DNA of 64,000 nt from Pascua guehoae (taxonomy: Eukaryota; Basidiomycota; Tremellomycetes; Trichosporonales; Trichosporonaceae), in NCBI GenBank assembly GCA_001600415.1, contig BCJX01000002.1, positions 3,303,165 through 3,367,164 on the forward strand, given 5' to 3'. Positions 12,687-25,064 of this stretch are shown here, in pieces. Position 1 is the first letter of the stretch. The number at the start of each line of letters is the position of its first letter. The notes beneath the pieces were generated by a model. It ran no database searches, was not told the origin of the DNA, and worked only from the letters and a program-made list of their open reading frames with translations. Both the position numbers and the translations under genes were made by a program.

Positions 12687-13952
12687 ATGCATGCTGTGAG
12701 TCCCGAGAAAAGATCTCGAAGAGATGCAGTAGTGTGCGAGAAAGCAGACCCAGCACACTGCCCGCTGGAGATTGCCCCATCGCGGTACCGCTACCGCACC
12801 ACCGCCACGCGGAATCGGCCCGCCCGCGCCCCTACCGTCTCGAGTCTGGGAATCGCGGACAAGGACCTAGCGACGTGCCGGCACGGGACCCGTGGCCAAC
12901 TTTACCACGCCGTGTCGTGTGTGCCGTCGTGTGTGCGGCCGGGAGAGCAATTCAGAGGAATCTCAACATTATGGCATGTGTTCCTCTGCCTTGTGCGTGC
13001 ATGGTGTCCAAACTTGTCCGTGGACGACTTTGGGTCCCTCGTATACGTCGTACCGGATTTGGTCTGGAACACGACACGCACAGCCGCCAGTGGTGGGCGC
13101 ACAGCCCGAAATTATTGTCCCCTTTGTGGCATTTTCGAGATTGCGCGCAGTGCCTCGCTTCATGCGGTGCCCACTACCGTAATCCTGTGCAGAGGGGGTT
13201 TTAGAGCATGCAGAATGTCAAACTGGCGAGCGGGCGAGTGCCTCGAGTGTCAGGTCTCGGTGTCGGGTGCCAGCCAGTGTCAGGTGTCAGGTGTCAGGTG
13301 TCAGGCGTCAGGTTCGTGGAGACGGTGCCAGAGAATATCGTGTCCAGGTGCGAGTTTCTTCCAGGAGTCCGAGGTCCAGGTACACTTGAGCTGCAGACTG
13401 GGTGAGATTTCGACAACGTGTCGGTCGGTACCTCGTTCTCTCTGGCCAAAACTCGGACCAAAGGGTCTGGTCTCAAGAGCACCCCGGTTCGCGAACGGTC
13501 CGTGCTCGGTGGGCTCGGTGGGCTCGCTCAGTGTCCGATTGGTCGTGTCCGGCACGGTTCGGCCAAGCACAGCCGGCCCGCCAATGGCCACGGTGGGATT
13601 GTACCGGTACGCCCGGGAGCCGGGAGCTGGCACCCCGGTGGGCTGCCGGTCTGGTCGGCGTCCGACGCTGACACGGCGCACCCTGGTTCCCACATGGGCT
13701 CCACTTGGCGCAGGTACGGGTACGTACTTGTTGCCGTGCACAGAACGGGTCAGATGTCGACGCCGGCAACGTTATGTGCCCTCTGAAGGCATGGGTTTCT
13801 GTAAAACAAGGTCCGGATCAGAAAACGAGGTCAAAGTCGCGGCATGCCATTCGTTCTGCATTAGTTGCGGCATGCGGCATCATCTTGGTCGCGTGCGCGG
13901 CAATGGCCCGCCAACGGAAAATGCATCGAGTTTTATGTTTAGTAAAGTCTAG
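12687..13952 (+). CDS. unusually long open reading frame of unknown status (421 codons)
   Basis: An uninterrupted frame runs from ATG 12687 to a stop at 13952, and the open frame extends upstream to about 12558. At this base composition an ORF over 400 codons is not expected often by chance, which is why it is listed. Against a real gene, the codon choice lacks the C-ending preference of the confirmed genes nearby, I recognise no domain, and two simple repeats lie in or just upstream of it. It has no predicted membrane segment or obvious signal peptide. It may be an orphan gene or simply a chance frame. Confidence 0.2.
   Translation: MHAVSPEKRSRRDAVVCEKADPAHCPLEIAPSRYRYRTTATRNRPARAPTVSSLGIADKDLATCRHGTRGQLYHAVSCVPSCVRPGEQFRGISTLWHVFLCLVRAWCPNLSVDDFGSLVYVVPDLVWNTTRTAASGGRTARNYCPLCGIFEIARSASLHAVPTTVILCRGGFRACRMSNWRAGECLECQVSVSGASQCQVSGVRCQASGSWRRCQRISCPGASFFQESEVQVHLSCRLGEISTTCRSVPRSLWPKLGPKGLVSRAPRFANGPCSVGSVGSLSVRLVVSGTVRPSTAGPPMATVGLYRYAREPGAGTPVGCRSGRRPTLTRRTLVPTWAPLGAGTGTYLLPCTERVRCRRRQRYVPSEGMGFCKTRSGSENEVKVAACHSFCISCGMRHHLGRVRGNGPPTENASSFMFSKV
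13262..13314. repeat. (GTGTCAG)-type short tandem repeat
   Basis: Seven-base GTGTCAG units recur in tandem with drift (GTGTCAGGT, GCGTCAGG). The repeat lies within the long open frame described at 12687-13952. Confidence 0.7.
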
Positions 13953-14119
13953 TCTATAAAAGTTTCCGGACAAAGCAAAGTCTGAATTTCACGACACGAA
14001 CGAGGAACAGCACGTCTAAGGGAGGCGCCGGAGGAGCCAGAGGGGCCATCTCTGCCTGCATGCAGCACACATGTGGCGAGTGGCAGTAGCAGGGTATCTC
14101 TTGTCCCACGGCCTGGCGG

Positions 14120-16151
14120 TCAAACCGCGCGCGGGACCTTTACGCCGGCACGGGCGTCGAGGGCGACGCCAAGTGCGCGCACCCAGTCGGCAGCCTCGAG
14201 CGTCTCCTTGGCGTTGTTGGACAGCTTTGCCTCGGCGGTAAGCGCAGTGAGCACGCGCTCGACCTCGGGCTTGAGGACACGTGCAACACGTGGACCCCAC
14301 TCCTCGGCGGGGCCAAAGCCAGAGACGACCTGGCGCTCGTACTCTGCGGGGGCCCATCCCCAGACCTCTGCGGGCTCGCGCACCCGGAGGGGAGCTCCAG
14401 TAGCCACGTCCGTGGCCGGGAGCGCGGCAAGCGCAGCGTTGGCACAGCGGAGGATGACGCCAAAGAGGGACACGGACGGCAGGTCCTCGAGGGCGTCGTC
14501 GAGCTTGTCGTTGGCCGGGTCGTCAATGTCGTCCCGGAGGCGGCGGACCGATGCGAGGATCCGCGCGGCACCGTCCTCGCCGTGCGCAGTAGCAGACGCA
14601 ATGGCAGCCGACTCGAGGGCCTCAATGGCCTCGTCGAGCGCCTCGCGCGCAATGTGTTCGGCCTCGACGTCGGCCACGTCAGTCGCAGTGGGCGCGGCCG
14701 TCGGCGGCTGCACAAGGCCGCCCACAAGCCGCTTGACAAGGCCCTCAAACGACATGAGCGCGTGCGTCGCAGGGTCGTAGCGCTGGCTGTGGCGAGGCGG
14801 CGACGGCGGGCGCGACTGCGTGCGCGACGGAAGGAGCGAGAGCGACGTAATCTTTGCCAGCGAAGGCGAGGCGACGACCGTCGGAGTCGCCTCCTTGCCC
14901 AGGTTGGCAAGTGCCTTGGAAACACTGTTGGGGCTCGGAGTCCGGTTACCCGAGCTCAGGCCGTCATTCTCGGAAATGACACGCATGCCGCGCCAAATCA
15001 GAGCAACGACCACCTTGGCCATCCAGCCCTCGCCGTCGTGGCCGCATGGCGCAAACACAGACTCAAACACCTTGCGCGCCCCATCGACACGGCTCGCAAA
15101 CTGCTGCAGGCAGCTGGGCACAGCCAGCGTCCGCGGGTAACCCCCGCCCGACGCCTCCTTTGTGAGACGCGTCCCTGGAGGGTTGCTCTTCTCGCGCGTA
15201 AGAGGCACAGGAGGCGCGTTCGGCGCAGGGACGGTAGCAGGGCCGGCAGGAGCCTTGTGGGTTACCCCTTGCGTGTTGGTGATGCTGTCCTCAAGCTCGT
15301 GCTTGATGGCAACGAGCATGGGACGGACAACCTTGCCGACGACAAGGTCAAGCTTGTCCATGGTGGGCCGCAGCGTGTCCTCGACAAAGCGAGGGTAGTT
15401 GCTCGTCTCGAGCATCTGCTCGAGGCGCTCGCACGTCTCCCAGGCGGCGTGCGCCACGGACACGGCAAACGCCTGAGTCGTGTTGAGAACTGCCCCGTGG
15501 GTGCCAGGGGTAAGGTTGAGCGCCTGCCCAAAGAGCGCGTCCGAAAGCGCAGGGAGCAGAAGAGCGTCAAGGCGCCCGACATAGATGGACAGCGATCGGA
15601 CGGCCGTGCGCAGGATGGCACGGAGCAGGTACGTGTCGGCAGTGGGCGGAGGGAGTTCGCTGTTTCAGGGTCAGCCATCGCGCCTTCATCGATACGAAAT
15701 AACACAAAAAAAAGTCGCAGCCTAAAACTCACTGGGTAACTCCGTCGCCGACCGTCCAGCCAGTGCCCTTGCGGAAGCCCTTCTTGGACTTGAAGTCGAC
15801 GCCAGCGCAAGCCTTGTTGACAGTCTCGTTGAGGCGAAGACTAATGGCATCCATGTAGCCGCCATGCGGGGTCTCGGTCCCAGCAGGCAGCGGAGTGCCA
15901 GAGTGGCGGGGGGTCGCGGCACGGCTCGTCGGCGGGCTCGGAATCCGCTTGCTGCCCACAGACTGCGAGCGCGGTGCATGTACCGGCGCCGGGGCGACAA
16001 CGTGCGCCAGAGGGTGGCGCGCACGGGGCTCGGGGACCGGCGGCGGGCCGAGCGGCTGGACGGCTGCGGAACCTGACACGGGCACGTTGGCCCCAGGTGT
16101 CGAGGTCCGCGAAGGGCGGTTCATCAGAGGGAGGGAGCGAATGGCGTTCAT
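14120..16151 (-). CDS. conserved-looking protein of unknown function, 652 residues, two exons
   Basis: Exon 1 is 16151-15733 and exon 2 is 15659-14120. The 73-base intron has a GTGAGT donor and a TTTCAG acceptor, and the join restores one frame. The protein starts with a Pro/Ser/Arg-rich, probably disordered region of about 100 residues, then becomes mostly alpha-helical with many Leu, Ala and charged residues. One block (residues about 105-240) is dense in regular hydrophobic positions, a second Pro/Ser-rich linker lies near 380-420, and a helical C-terminal part ends in KVPRAV. I recognise no enzyme motif, zinc site or membrane segment. Codon use is GC3-rich like the confirmed genes, which supports it as real. 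The large open frame on the opposite strand is a shadow. The start was chosen at the first ATG of the frame, and a short upstream exon (near 16784-16726, ending in a GTGAGT donor) could belong to its leader. Confidence 0.8.
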
Positions 16152-17859
16152 GGCGCCCGAGGTTGTGGCGGTGGCGGTAGGAGAAGGGATAGAAATGTGA
16201 GACTGGAGAGGAATGATAGCGGTGAAAAGAGTAGTGATTGAGGTTCCCGTGTGCGCGGGAGAAACGGTGACGGGGGAGACTTATCCCATCTAAGAGATGC
16301 CGGGCGGCAATGCAAGAGGGTTGCAACAAGCAACGGGTAGCGCGTCGGTGTCGACACGCGCTCTACGACTCGGCGGTGCTAGTCGTATTAAGGTGGCTTC
16401 TCCCCGCTGCCGAGGAGGGTGTAAATCAGGGGTGGGAGACGGAGGACGGACGAGCCGGTTGCGAGCCTGTTCGTAGGGTGGCATGTGTTGAAGGGAGACG
16501 CGATAGACATGGGCAGCGTTGGCGATAGGGGACAGACGTGAGATGGGTGGACCAAGGAGACATGGACATCGGGGTCGTGTGACATGTAACCGAGCGCGAA
16601 AAGATCAAGAAAAAAAGAACGGTGGTCAGCACTTTTTTCCTTCTGGCAAACAGGGATGGATGCGTAGTGATACGCGCAGACGCGATCGTCCACGCCGCTG
16701 CTGCCATCGATGTCCAACAACTCACTTCCGGGCGTCCACGTTCAGGCTGCGTTGGTTTCTACAAGGAAGCTTAAACTTCTTCATCGATGAGCTGCCGGTT
16801 GCGAACGGCGATGGGTTGGGTCGGGTGGGGGGGGGGTCTAGACACTCGCTGGGGAGAGCGGGGTGTGCGGAACTGTAGTGTACGGTCTGGGGGCGGGGGG
16901 GTGGGTGGCGACTGTTGTCGTGTCGACGAGTAGGTTAAATGCACAAGAATGAACGAGTGGACGGTGAGAAAGGAGAGATGGACAAGAGTAGAGAGTGAAC
17001 GGGATGGGCGGCGGCGCGGTTCAAGGCCGCCCACCCATACAAAGCAAAGCCAATCGCTCCACCAGGCAGCCGCCGCCAGGCCGCCAGCCAGGGGCGTGGC
17101 CAGACCCAGGGAAACCACGGGGCCGGAAGGAAGAAACGGGGGTGGAGGAGGGCGACTGGTCTGGGGCGGGCCAACAACGTTGGCATTAACGCCATCTCTA
17201 ATTGGCTGACGTTGCGAAAAAATCCTGATGCGGCAAAAATTTGATTCCGCTATATTTGCCTAATTACCAGCAAATACAAAGAATTGGGAGCGCCACCCAT
17301 TGCCCCTTGCCACACTGTGGCCTTGCCGCAGCGTAGTGGGGAACTAGCCGCACTGTATGCACTGCCCATGCCAGGATAGTAGGAATGCGATGCGCTATCA
17401 GAGGGGTAATTGATACACAGCCAGACGAACAGTGCCCCATGCTCGGCGTGGGCAGACGCTGTTGGTTGCGCGAGGAGAGGGGGACTAATCACGCTGGTGC
17501 ATTGTGTTTACGATCCATGAGGGCGCCATCGATTGCAATCTTGAAAGACCCGGCCGCGGCAAATGAACCGGTGGCGAGGGTGGCGATTGCACGCGACATG
17601 CACGTTGTAGTGGTGGCGAGTGGCGACTCGATCCCCTGTCAGACAGAATCCAGGCTGCACCCCACCGAGTCGACACTGGGTCGCACTGGAGTCGATCTCG
17701 GCGATGCTTTTGCCAAACTCGGAGGCGGTCAGTGTGTGCGCCAAGCAGTCTGTGTGTGTGTGTGTGCGAGTGCGAATGCGAGTGCCAAGAAGGCCAAGAC
17801 GCCCAAAAGGAAATGAACAAACAGATATGGATACAAAGTCAAAAAGGAATTGTGGTGGT
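16152..17859. other. intergenic region between the unknown gene and U2 snRNA
   Basis: The stretch is probably the 5' leader and promoter of the minus-strand gene, with CT-rich sequence on the minus strand around 16900-17000. A TG-rich microsatellite lies at about 17751-17775. No further gene was recognised. Confidence 0.5.
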
Positions 17860-18043
17860 ACCCTGACATCAGAAGGCGGTGGTGTAAGGCCGGCGACATC
17901 GTGAGATCACTTGTGGCAAGCCATAGAGGTGACTCGGGCGAGGAAAGATTTTATGAGATTGAACCCCGTAGGGTTGTACGTAATCTCAATTACGTAAGAA
18001 CAGATACTACACATGATCTTAGCCAAAAGAGGCCAGAGAGGAT
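17860..18043 (-). ncRNA. U2: U2 spliceosomal snRNA
   Basis: On the minus strand the sequence from 18043 carries the U2 5' domain: GGCC-CUUUUGGCUAAGAUC followed by GUGUAGUAUCUGUUCUU. The latter contains GUAGUA, which pairs with the intron branch point. Stem-loop IIa follows as a perfect 7-bp hairpin (ACGUAAU-UGAG-AUUACGU). A 5-bp stem with a UACG tetraloop (AACCC-UACG-GGGUU) comes next at the IIb position. Downstream an Sm-like site is not canonical (AAAUCUUUCC instead of AUUUUUGG), and I could not align the 3' stem-loops III/IV with confidence, so the 3' end is an estimate from the usual length of about 185-190 nt. It is most likely the functional gene, since it has a TATA-like element at the expected distance, but a diverged copy cannot be excluded. 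Confidence 0.85.
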
Positions 18044-18064
18044 ATAAACTGGGCATGCGGACAG

Positions 18065-18071
18065 TTTTATC
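18065..18071 (-). promoter_or_regulatory. TATA-like element of the U2 snRNA gene
   Basis: On the minus strand GATAAAA lies about 22-28 bases upstream of the inferred U2 5' end at 18043, the position expected for a core promoter element. Confidence 0.4.
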
Positions 18072-21000
18072 ATGGTCGAATTGGCGTATTTAGGAAATAT
18101 CAAGTCTCGCGATATTGCCGATTATGTGGCGTCACGTGGCTCCCAAGCGGGTGGCTTGGTCGGTTTCGCAGTTTTTGAGCATTGGCAGAGGTGGAGGTTT
18201 GCCCGGTTTGCATCTTGTTTGGGAATCTCTCGGTTCAGGGTAATTTAAGCATGATGGGAACAGGCGTCTCGGCTCAACTTGCGCGCTCTGGAATGCAGAT
18301 CACCAGAATATGTTTGCTTTTGAGTCAGTCCAGTGCGACAGAGACACGACGACACACATCTATCTCCTTGCCGTTTGGCACAGAATGGGATACCAACAAG
18401 AGTTGATGACTGCCCGAGGCGTCCAATACGCAGCAGCCATCAACTCTTCCTCCCTCCACCAGTCCACACCCTGAAATCACCTCAGGTTTGAGAGCCAGAA
18501 CACACATGTTCGAGAATAACAAAACACATTGGTTTGCGAGACGGGTGGCAGCTCACTGTTTGACCCAGCCCTGGTATTGTTTCCAGCTACCGTGCCTGCC
18601 GCTGAGGCGTCGGTCGTCGGCAAAAGACTGTTGTGGACACATCTTGCGGTCAGGCACGTGTGTGGCGCGGACACGTGGCGCTGATTCGTGGCTGTACTGG
18701 CTGTTTCGTGGCGTCGTCGGCAGATGGGTTGGACGATTGGGCAAGTTGCGGGATGCCAGTGGTACTGCTTGCAGCCTGTGACAGAGATGCTAGCCGGAGG
18801 TGGGGGGTGAGACTGCTCAAGCAGCTGATGCCGCACCTGGGTGGCCCTAAACCTCACCGCCACTGCACCATTTGGCCGACAGTTGTGTCGCAGGCAGAAA
18901 GAGAGTGTGGCGTTTGACGAAACGAGTTTGAATGAGAGTAGTTGGATGCTGGTTGTGGCACAACGGCAAGAGTCGATCGTGTCTGTGTCGTACGAGTTTT
19001 ATCATGTAACTCTGACGGGAATTGCCTCATCACGTAGCTCTCTGCGTTTGCACAGCTTGGTCCATGCCAAACAACTGAAACTACACAACAAGCGCACAGC
19101 AAGCGCCCTAATTGTCTGCCTGTCTGACGCATCGACACACCACATAGCCCCTCGTTTTCAGCTGCGCCTTGGAGTGGTCCCCAGATCTGACCTTCAGCGA
19201 CTGATGTATGTCGATCACGGGCAAGGGGACAGTGTACGAGCACAGAGTCAGCCGTTACTCTTGTTGCTCTTCCTCTGATACCTACGGTACATAGTTGCTC
19301 GGTACCAGTTGTCACAAAGTCACGCCGCCTTGTATTTTACTGTCACGATTTCGTACGATGGATGTGTGTCGGGTGTATCGGTCGCCATAATGAATACCGC
19401 TTACAACACTGCAAACATGCACGAGCTTGGGCAACGTCACTGTTTGCCAGAAAAGGAAGATGATGATGTTACACCACTTGTCACTCACAACGGCTTGAGC
19501 ACCCGTGATTGGACGGTTTATGATGTGGAGCCCCGTGCGGGCGCTCAGACCTGTGCAGCAATTAATGCCCATGATCCTCGGGTCCGCAAAGCCCACTGGT
19601 GACAGCGGTGTGTGCGGACGGTCCTCGAGAAAACAAAATATGTCCGTCACAGTTCCGAGGTGTGCACACATGCGGCAAACACGCCGCTTTGTGGACATGT
19701 CGAGCGCTGCATATTGCATATTGTATACACTCGGTTCGTGCCCACTTCTCGATCACGCAGCATCAGCATACGACGTGCTGCGCACAGGACCCAGATGTTG
19801 GCACCTGCATGACCAGTGTGCAATGGACATCATTTGCACGATACGAGGTAGCCAAGCGGTTCATGTGTCGTGGGGGTGGTTACGGAACGGTCACTCCAGC
19901 GTCAGACTCCAGTTTGGGCACTGGAATCACTTGTCACGAACCCGTGCACGACCCAACCAGGTCTTCAAGCTTGACTCCGGACGTTTCAAGAAAAAAAAAA
20001 AAGTCTGCCCCGCGCGGCAAGAATGTGTGGAGCCGAACTGCACGAGCGAGTAACGCCGGAGTGCCGATCCCTGGAGGCCCAAACGCCGAGCTCCGGAGCG
20101 GGTCTGGGGTCACCATTCCCGGGTCGACCTTTTTTTTTTTTTTTTTCCCACTTTTTTCTCTCTCTGCACTGACCTCGACACTCGGCGCACTGCCCAGATC
20201 TAACCGTGTTTCCCGATTTTGCCATCCATGGCCGTCTATTGAGCCCCAGAACACACGTTCTTGCTTCTGGCGCCGTGAATGCCGGTGGGTTTGCCGCATG
20301 CACTGCCAATGTTGGCCGCCGGCATTCACAAGCGAACGCCCAGACCACCTGTTCCAGAGTTGTCCAGCCAGGCAGGACGTGTCTTGGCAGAGCAGAAACA
20401 TGGTTTCTCCCCGACGAGTTTGAGGCTCGTTTCGAGCACGAAACACGACACGCGATACTTACAACGCGACACGCCCTCTGGGACGATTCCAGGTGCAACC
20501 ACTCGTGGCCCCCAAACGCCCATCCTGCTGCGTACCCTTCGCCCCCCCCCCCCCCCTCCACACCCCTCCTTTCTGCCCCAGTTTCTTCCCCTGGTACATG
20601 GCATGGACAACACTGCCACGGCATTGACCACCTCCCACGCCCCCAGGTACCCACATTCCGCACCTTGACTTGTGTGGGACTGGCATTGCAGTATACTTGC
20701 TGGATTGGGAGAGAACGTTACTCGTCGGCGTCTGGGATGGCAGCCACCAGTGCCCAGTCGTTCCCATGCAGCTACATCTGGAGTGACGCATTGGAATAGA
20801 AATGGCCTAGGTACAAGCGCTCGTTTCCACTAGGATTGCGCATGGCGCATGGCACAATGGCAGATCCGCACCGACCTACCCATGGCCACCGACACTCGGC
20901 GCAGGGGGCCGCAGATTCCCGCGTCTTGTGCCGGTTCTTCTGCGATTGACTCGGATAGGCGGCTATGCGGCGGTATGCACCGATAAGCATGTCATCTGCA

Positions 21001-24000
21001 CATTCGATGTCACAACCCATGTCCAAGCTCAGAAGGATTATTACAACGAGTCCCTACCAAGGAGGTGTTCGGCAGACGGCATGGGTGAGCGACGCGAAAC
21101 AGAAGACGTGACCGGTAGGTTTCTGCCTTGTGCCACATTTTTCAGGTCCCACCCTGCAGCCACAGGTACCCAGGTGGCACCGTCGGGTGGGTCACAAGTC
21201 ACGAGTTCGAGTCGCCGCTGACGACGTTTGTGTCAGTGTGATCCGATTATGTGGGGTCTCGACGCCCTTTTCCAGCTGTCCGCAATGAACGTTGGGCAAT
21301 CAAGAACCGAGAAAAAACGACAGTGGCGCTCGGACCCGGGCCAAAAATTGCGCCAACAGGCACACTCGTCTTCCGTGCCACGAGCTGCAGTCAGGTTTAC
21401 CAGTCGTCCTTTCCGCGGTCCGAGCATATCGGTACACGCCCCTTGCGGCGCATGGAGCAACAGACGACACGGCAACGGCAACGGCGACGGCAACGACAAC
21501 CGCAACGGTTCCAGACTTGGTGTTGGCGGGTGCGAGGGCGGCAAAGACAGACGGGTGCGAAAGTGCCAGGCTGGGACGGCCGCGGGGACGGACTGCCGAG
21601 ATAGAAGTGGGCACAACCCTCACTCTGGCGCACGCCCGCCCACCCAATCACCCCCGGTCCGTCGTCACCCCTCATGGCAGCCACCGCCGAGAACCCTCAG
21701 TGCGCACAGCGGCACATGAACATCCCAGGTACATTCTATCTGCTTAGTTCAGGTTTGCAGTCTACAGTAGCTTGTATCTTGGACTTGGCGGAATCTAGGA
21801 CTGCAGAGAACTTGCAAGGGTAGATCATGGCTGATGCTGTGCATGGCAAAATGGTCACGCCGAAGATGTGGAATGGTGACTGTCTGGCATTGTCTGTCTG
21901 ACATGCCTGGTATACCTCTGCTCGCCAGCAAGGCAATGGACGGCAGACGCAAGACAAGCCTGCCCACCGCCCATCTCCGATCCTCATGCATGGTCATGTT
22001 ACTTGGTCTCCGGCGCTTCAATTGGCCCTGCTCATCATCATCGGCGCCGCCACTCATGTACGTAGATCCCGGCGGCGCACGCCGCAGACATTCATTCATT
22101 CTTGCCTCCTCCTTGTCCCAACTCGAGATGCAACCCAATTGCGCCCCCCTGCCCCGTTACAGGCCTCTGCGAGCTGCATCATCAGCAGGACAAGCTGGTT
22201 CGGAATAGCCTCCACCTATTCTTGTTGCTGGTCGTCGTCGTCCCCAGCCCCTCCCCTGCACGCCATTCATGCCACATCTGGGCTGTACCAGCGCCTCACT
22301 GGCGCCCAGAGCCCCAGACGACCGCCACTGATTCCCCCTGTTCCGGCCACCCCCCACCAGTGCCAGCCACAGCCGCTCTCTCGGCGCCGACAACGGTCAC
22401 GCTGCAACCCCCCACCGGGGACCGGTTCAATTTGCCTGCCCCCCTCCCCTGATGCACAGGCCATCGACCCTCTGGCACGGACGTAATGCAGACAATCAGA
22501 CTGCCCCCGGAAAGTCTGCGCTGCCTGCGCAGGAGACCCTTGCTGCAGACGGTACATTGCCGTTTTTTTCTCGAAGCAAGGCAGCAAAGAGGCGCCAGAG
22601 GCGCAGAAACTGCATGCAGAGCCAGAGCATAACAGAGAGAATCCCACGACACGCCCGCCACGGCACCCCACACCACGCCACCACCCATGCTGTGCCGAGC
22701 AAGACGAGCAAGACGAGCATGCACGCGCGCGCGCGCATGTGCAGAGGGGGTTGATGAAAATGAGAGCCCAGCGTTACCTCGATCAAACCCACTTGTCATC
22801 GTCGTCGACGCCACCACCACACCCCCCGCCGTCCGAGATGTACCTGTACAAGGTCGGGTATGCGCCTCTGATGGCCTCATGCGATACCCCTCCCCACCCC
22901 ATGCCCTCATACTGTACCTTCATACCCTCATGCCCTCATACCCTCATGAACCAGTACCTCTGTACCGCACCTCTTCCCTTCATTTCCGAAAACCCTTTGA
23001 CACACTCCCTACTCGATACCGACGACGCCTCGCACATTGTCACACCCACAGCAGCAGCGACATCCCAACCTAGTAGCTCTCCGGTATCGGCTCTCCGGTA
23101 TCGGCGCACAGTTCTCAGCCTCATACATCCTTGTCTCCCTTGCTCGCAATCAGTCTTGGCTGTTACTCGGCATTGTCTACAAACCAAACGGGACATTACT
23201 CGCCTCGACGTCGTCGTTGTTTTGTTTTCCCTGGCGGCGCGCTTGGCCCGACCGACCCTCACCACATTCCCTTGCCTTCCACTGCCGCCGCCGTCGAAAA
23301 CACACCAACAACCACTCACCGACCCACCCACCACCACCTGACACCCTCAAGTGTCTCGAGGCGGCCATGTGCTGTCACCTCGTACCTTGACCCTGCGGCA
23401 CGTCGCTTGTGCGGCAGCCCAGTTTCCCTTGCATCAGGTCGCGACCAAGCCTCGCCCGCAGCCCACGAGGTAGGTCACCTCGTCCATTGTTCAAGACCCG
23501 GTCTTGTCGGCCTCGTCTCGCACCTCGACCATCCTTCATATATCGCCGTCCCCTCCCCACTCCCACTCGACGTGCACAACCCGTCGGGCACACCTTTCAC
23601 TTCCCAAACGATAACTCCACATAACAAGGATCAACGATCACCCCGAAGGTCCCCGCCCCGCAAACCCCACCCCCGGGCTCTCCACAACAGTACTGGCCCT
23701 CAACCCCCCCCTCCCCCCTTGCACACCACGCCCAACTGCCACTGCCAACCCAGGCGTGACGATCCCCCGCACGTCTCTACATTCGTGGTGAGTTTCCAGT
23801 CCATGACGCCCCTTGCCTCCTCTCCCACCCCTTCCCAAGCTCCGTCCGGAAGCTCATGTGCATCTGCATGAGCACACACACTTGTGCTGCTCTACGGACA
23901 GCTCGTCTCTGCACACGTCTTCTCTCTCTGAACACGACACCCGCGCGTGTGCGCGGCTGGTTGGGGATTGATTTCATGAAATTGCCCATCCTGGCACTAC

Positions 24001-25064
24001 CCCTCTGAACTCTGTTCGAGTTGCGGCGCTTTCGCCGGCCAAGGCGGTCCGTGTTACGAGTCTGGAATGGGATCCGTGCTGCAACGACGTATTGGTGGTG
24101 GCGTGGACGTGGGGGGCGAGAATGGACACGGTGCGAGTGGATCCAGTCTAGGCAGGAGTGTGGACCATTGCGCACGGGTACACTGCGCTGCACTGGTGGA
24201 GGTGGTTGGTGGCCGTGGGATGGTAGTTGGTTATGACGCTTGGCCTCGACTCGAGGTTGTTGTAAAAGTGGGAGTGCCGATCATGCCGTGTCCGTCCGGT
24301 GCGAGTGGACGAGTGTGCGAGCATGCGGGCGAGAGAGTGGACGAGTGTGCCAGGTTATCACGGCTGGCACGCATGGCACGGCTAGCATGGCTGGGCACTG
24401 AGCCGATCATCCTCTGTACCAGCATACCCATGTGTCCAGTGTACCAGTGTACTAGTGCACCAGTGTCCAGTGTCCATATTCCAAGTTTGCAGCACCCCCT
24501 CGCCGGCGACTCGGCGCCGGTCGGCGCGCCCCCCTCCACTGGTACCGCTGGCATCGCGGGATCGTCGGCCCAGCCCCGCTGCATACGGTTAGCGGTGCGC
24601 CGTGCACACAGACACAGAGCCGCACTCGTGTGGCTTGGCTCCCCCTATCTCTCTCTCTCTCGCTCTCTCCACCCTCACGACCAGCGCGCTCATCTCGGCG
24701 GTCATCCGCCGGAGCTCTGCATGCAACGCCTTGCCTTGGCCACCTTGCCTTCCTTCCTTCCTTCCTTCCTTCCTTGCTCGGCCATCTTCGTCACCTTGCG
24801 TCTGTTCACATTGATTCGCCTTCCCTCGTTTTTCTGTTTCCTTTCCCTCATCGTCACTCCTTTCATCTCCCTCCCCTTTCACTCTTCCCCCATTCGTTTT
24901 CTGTTACTCATACCCAAACCCAGCTTCTCTTTCGTCCTTCGTCCTGGCCCTATCTTGTATCGCTATCGGACAACGGCACTTGTTCCTCCGTATCGGTAAC
25001 GCTTGTGAGTACTAGACGGTCAGCAGGCCACCCGTCAGCTCCACTTTACCGAAGTGAATGAATA
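18072..25064. other. 7 kb gene-poor stretch, no recognisable gene
   Basis: Frames are short and show no domain. The stretch contains long T (20130-20146) and C (20539-20555) runs, CT-rich blocks from about 22900 to 24950, a (CCTT)n tract, and an ACCAGTGT-rich tract around 24420-24475. The CT-rich blocks look like fungal leader or promoter DNA, but no coding exon could be attached to them. Confidence 0.45.
24746..24776. repeat. (CCTT)n simple repeat
   Basis: About seven TTCC/CCTT units in tandem, inside a pyrimidine-rich tract. Confidence 0.8.

Noticed and set aside
14582..15739. 385-codon plus-strand frame
   Set aside because: It is the antisense shadow of the two-exon minus-strand gene and runs across that gene's intron without any splice or domain support.
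21190..21225. Possible tRNA B-box (GAGTTCGAGTCGC)
   Set aside because: No matching acceptor stem, A-box or cloverleaf could be built around it. No tRNA was found anywhere in the window.
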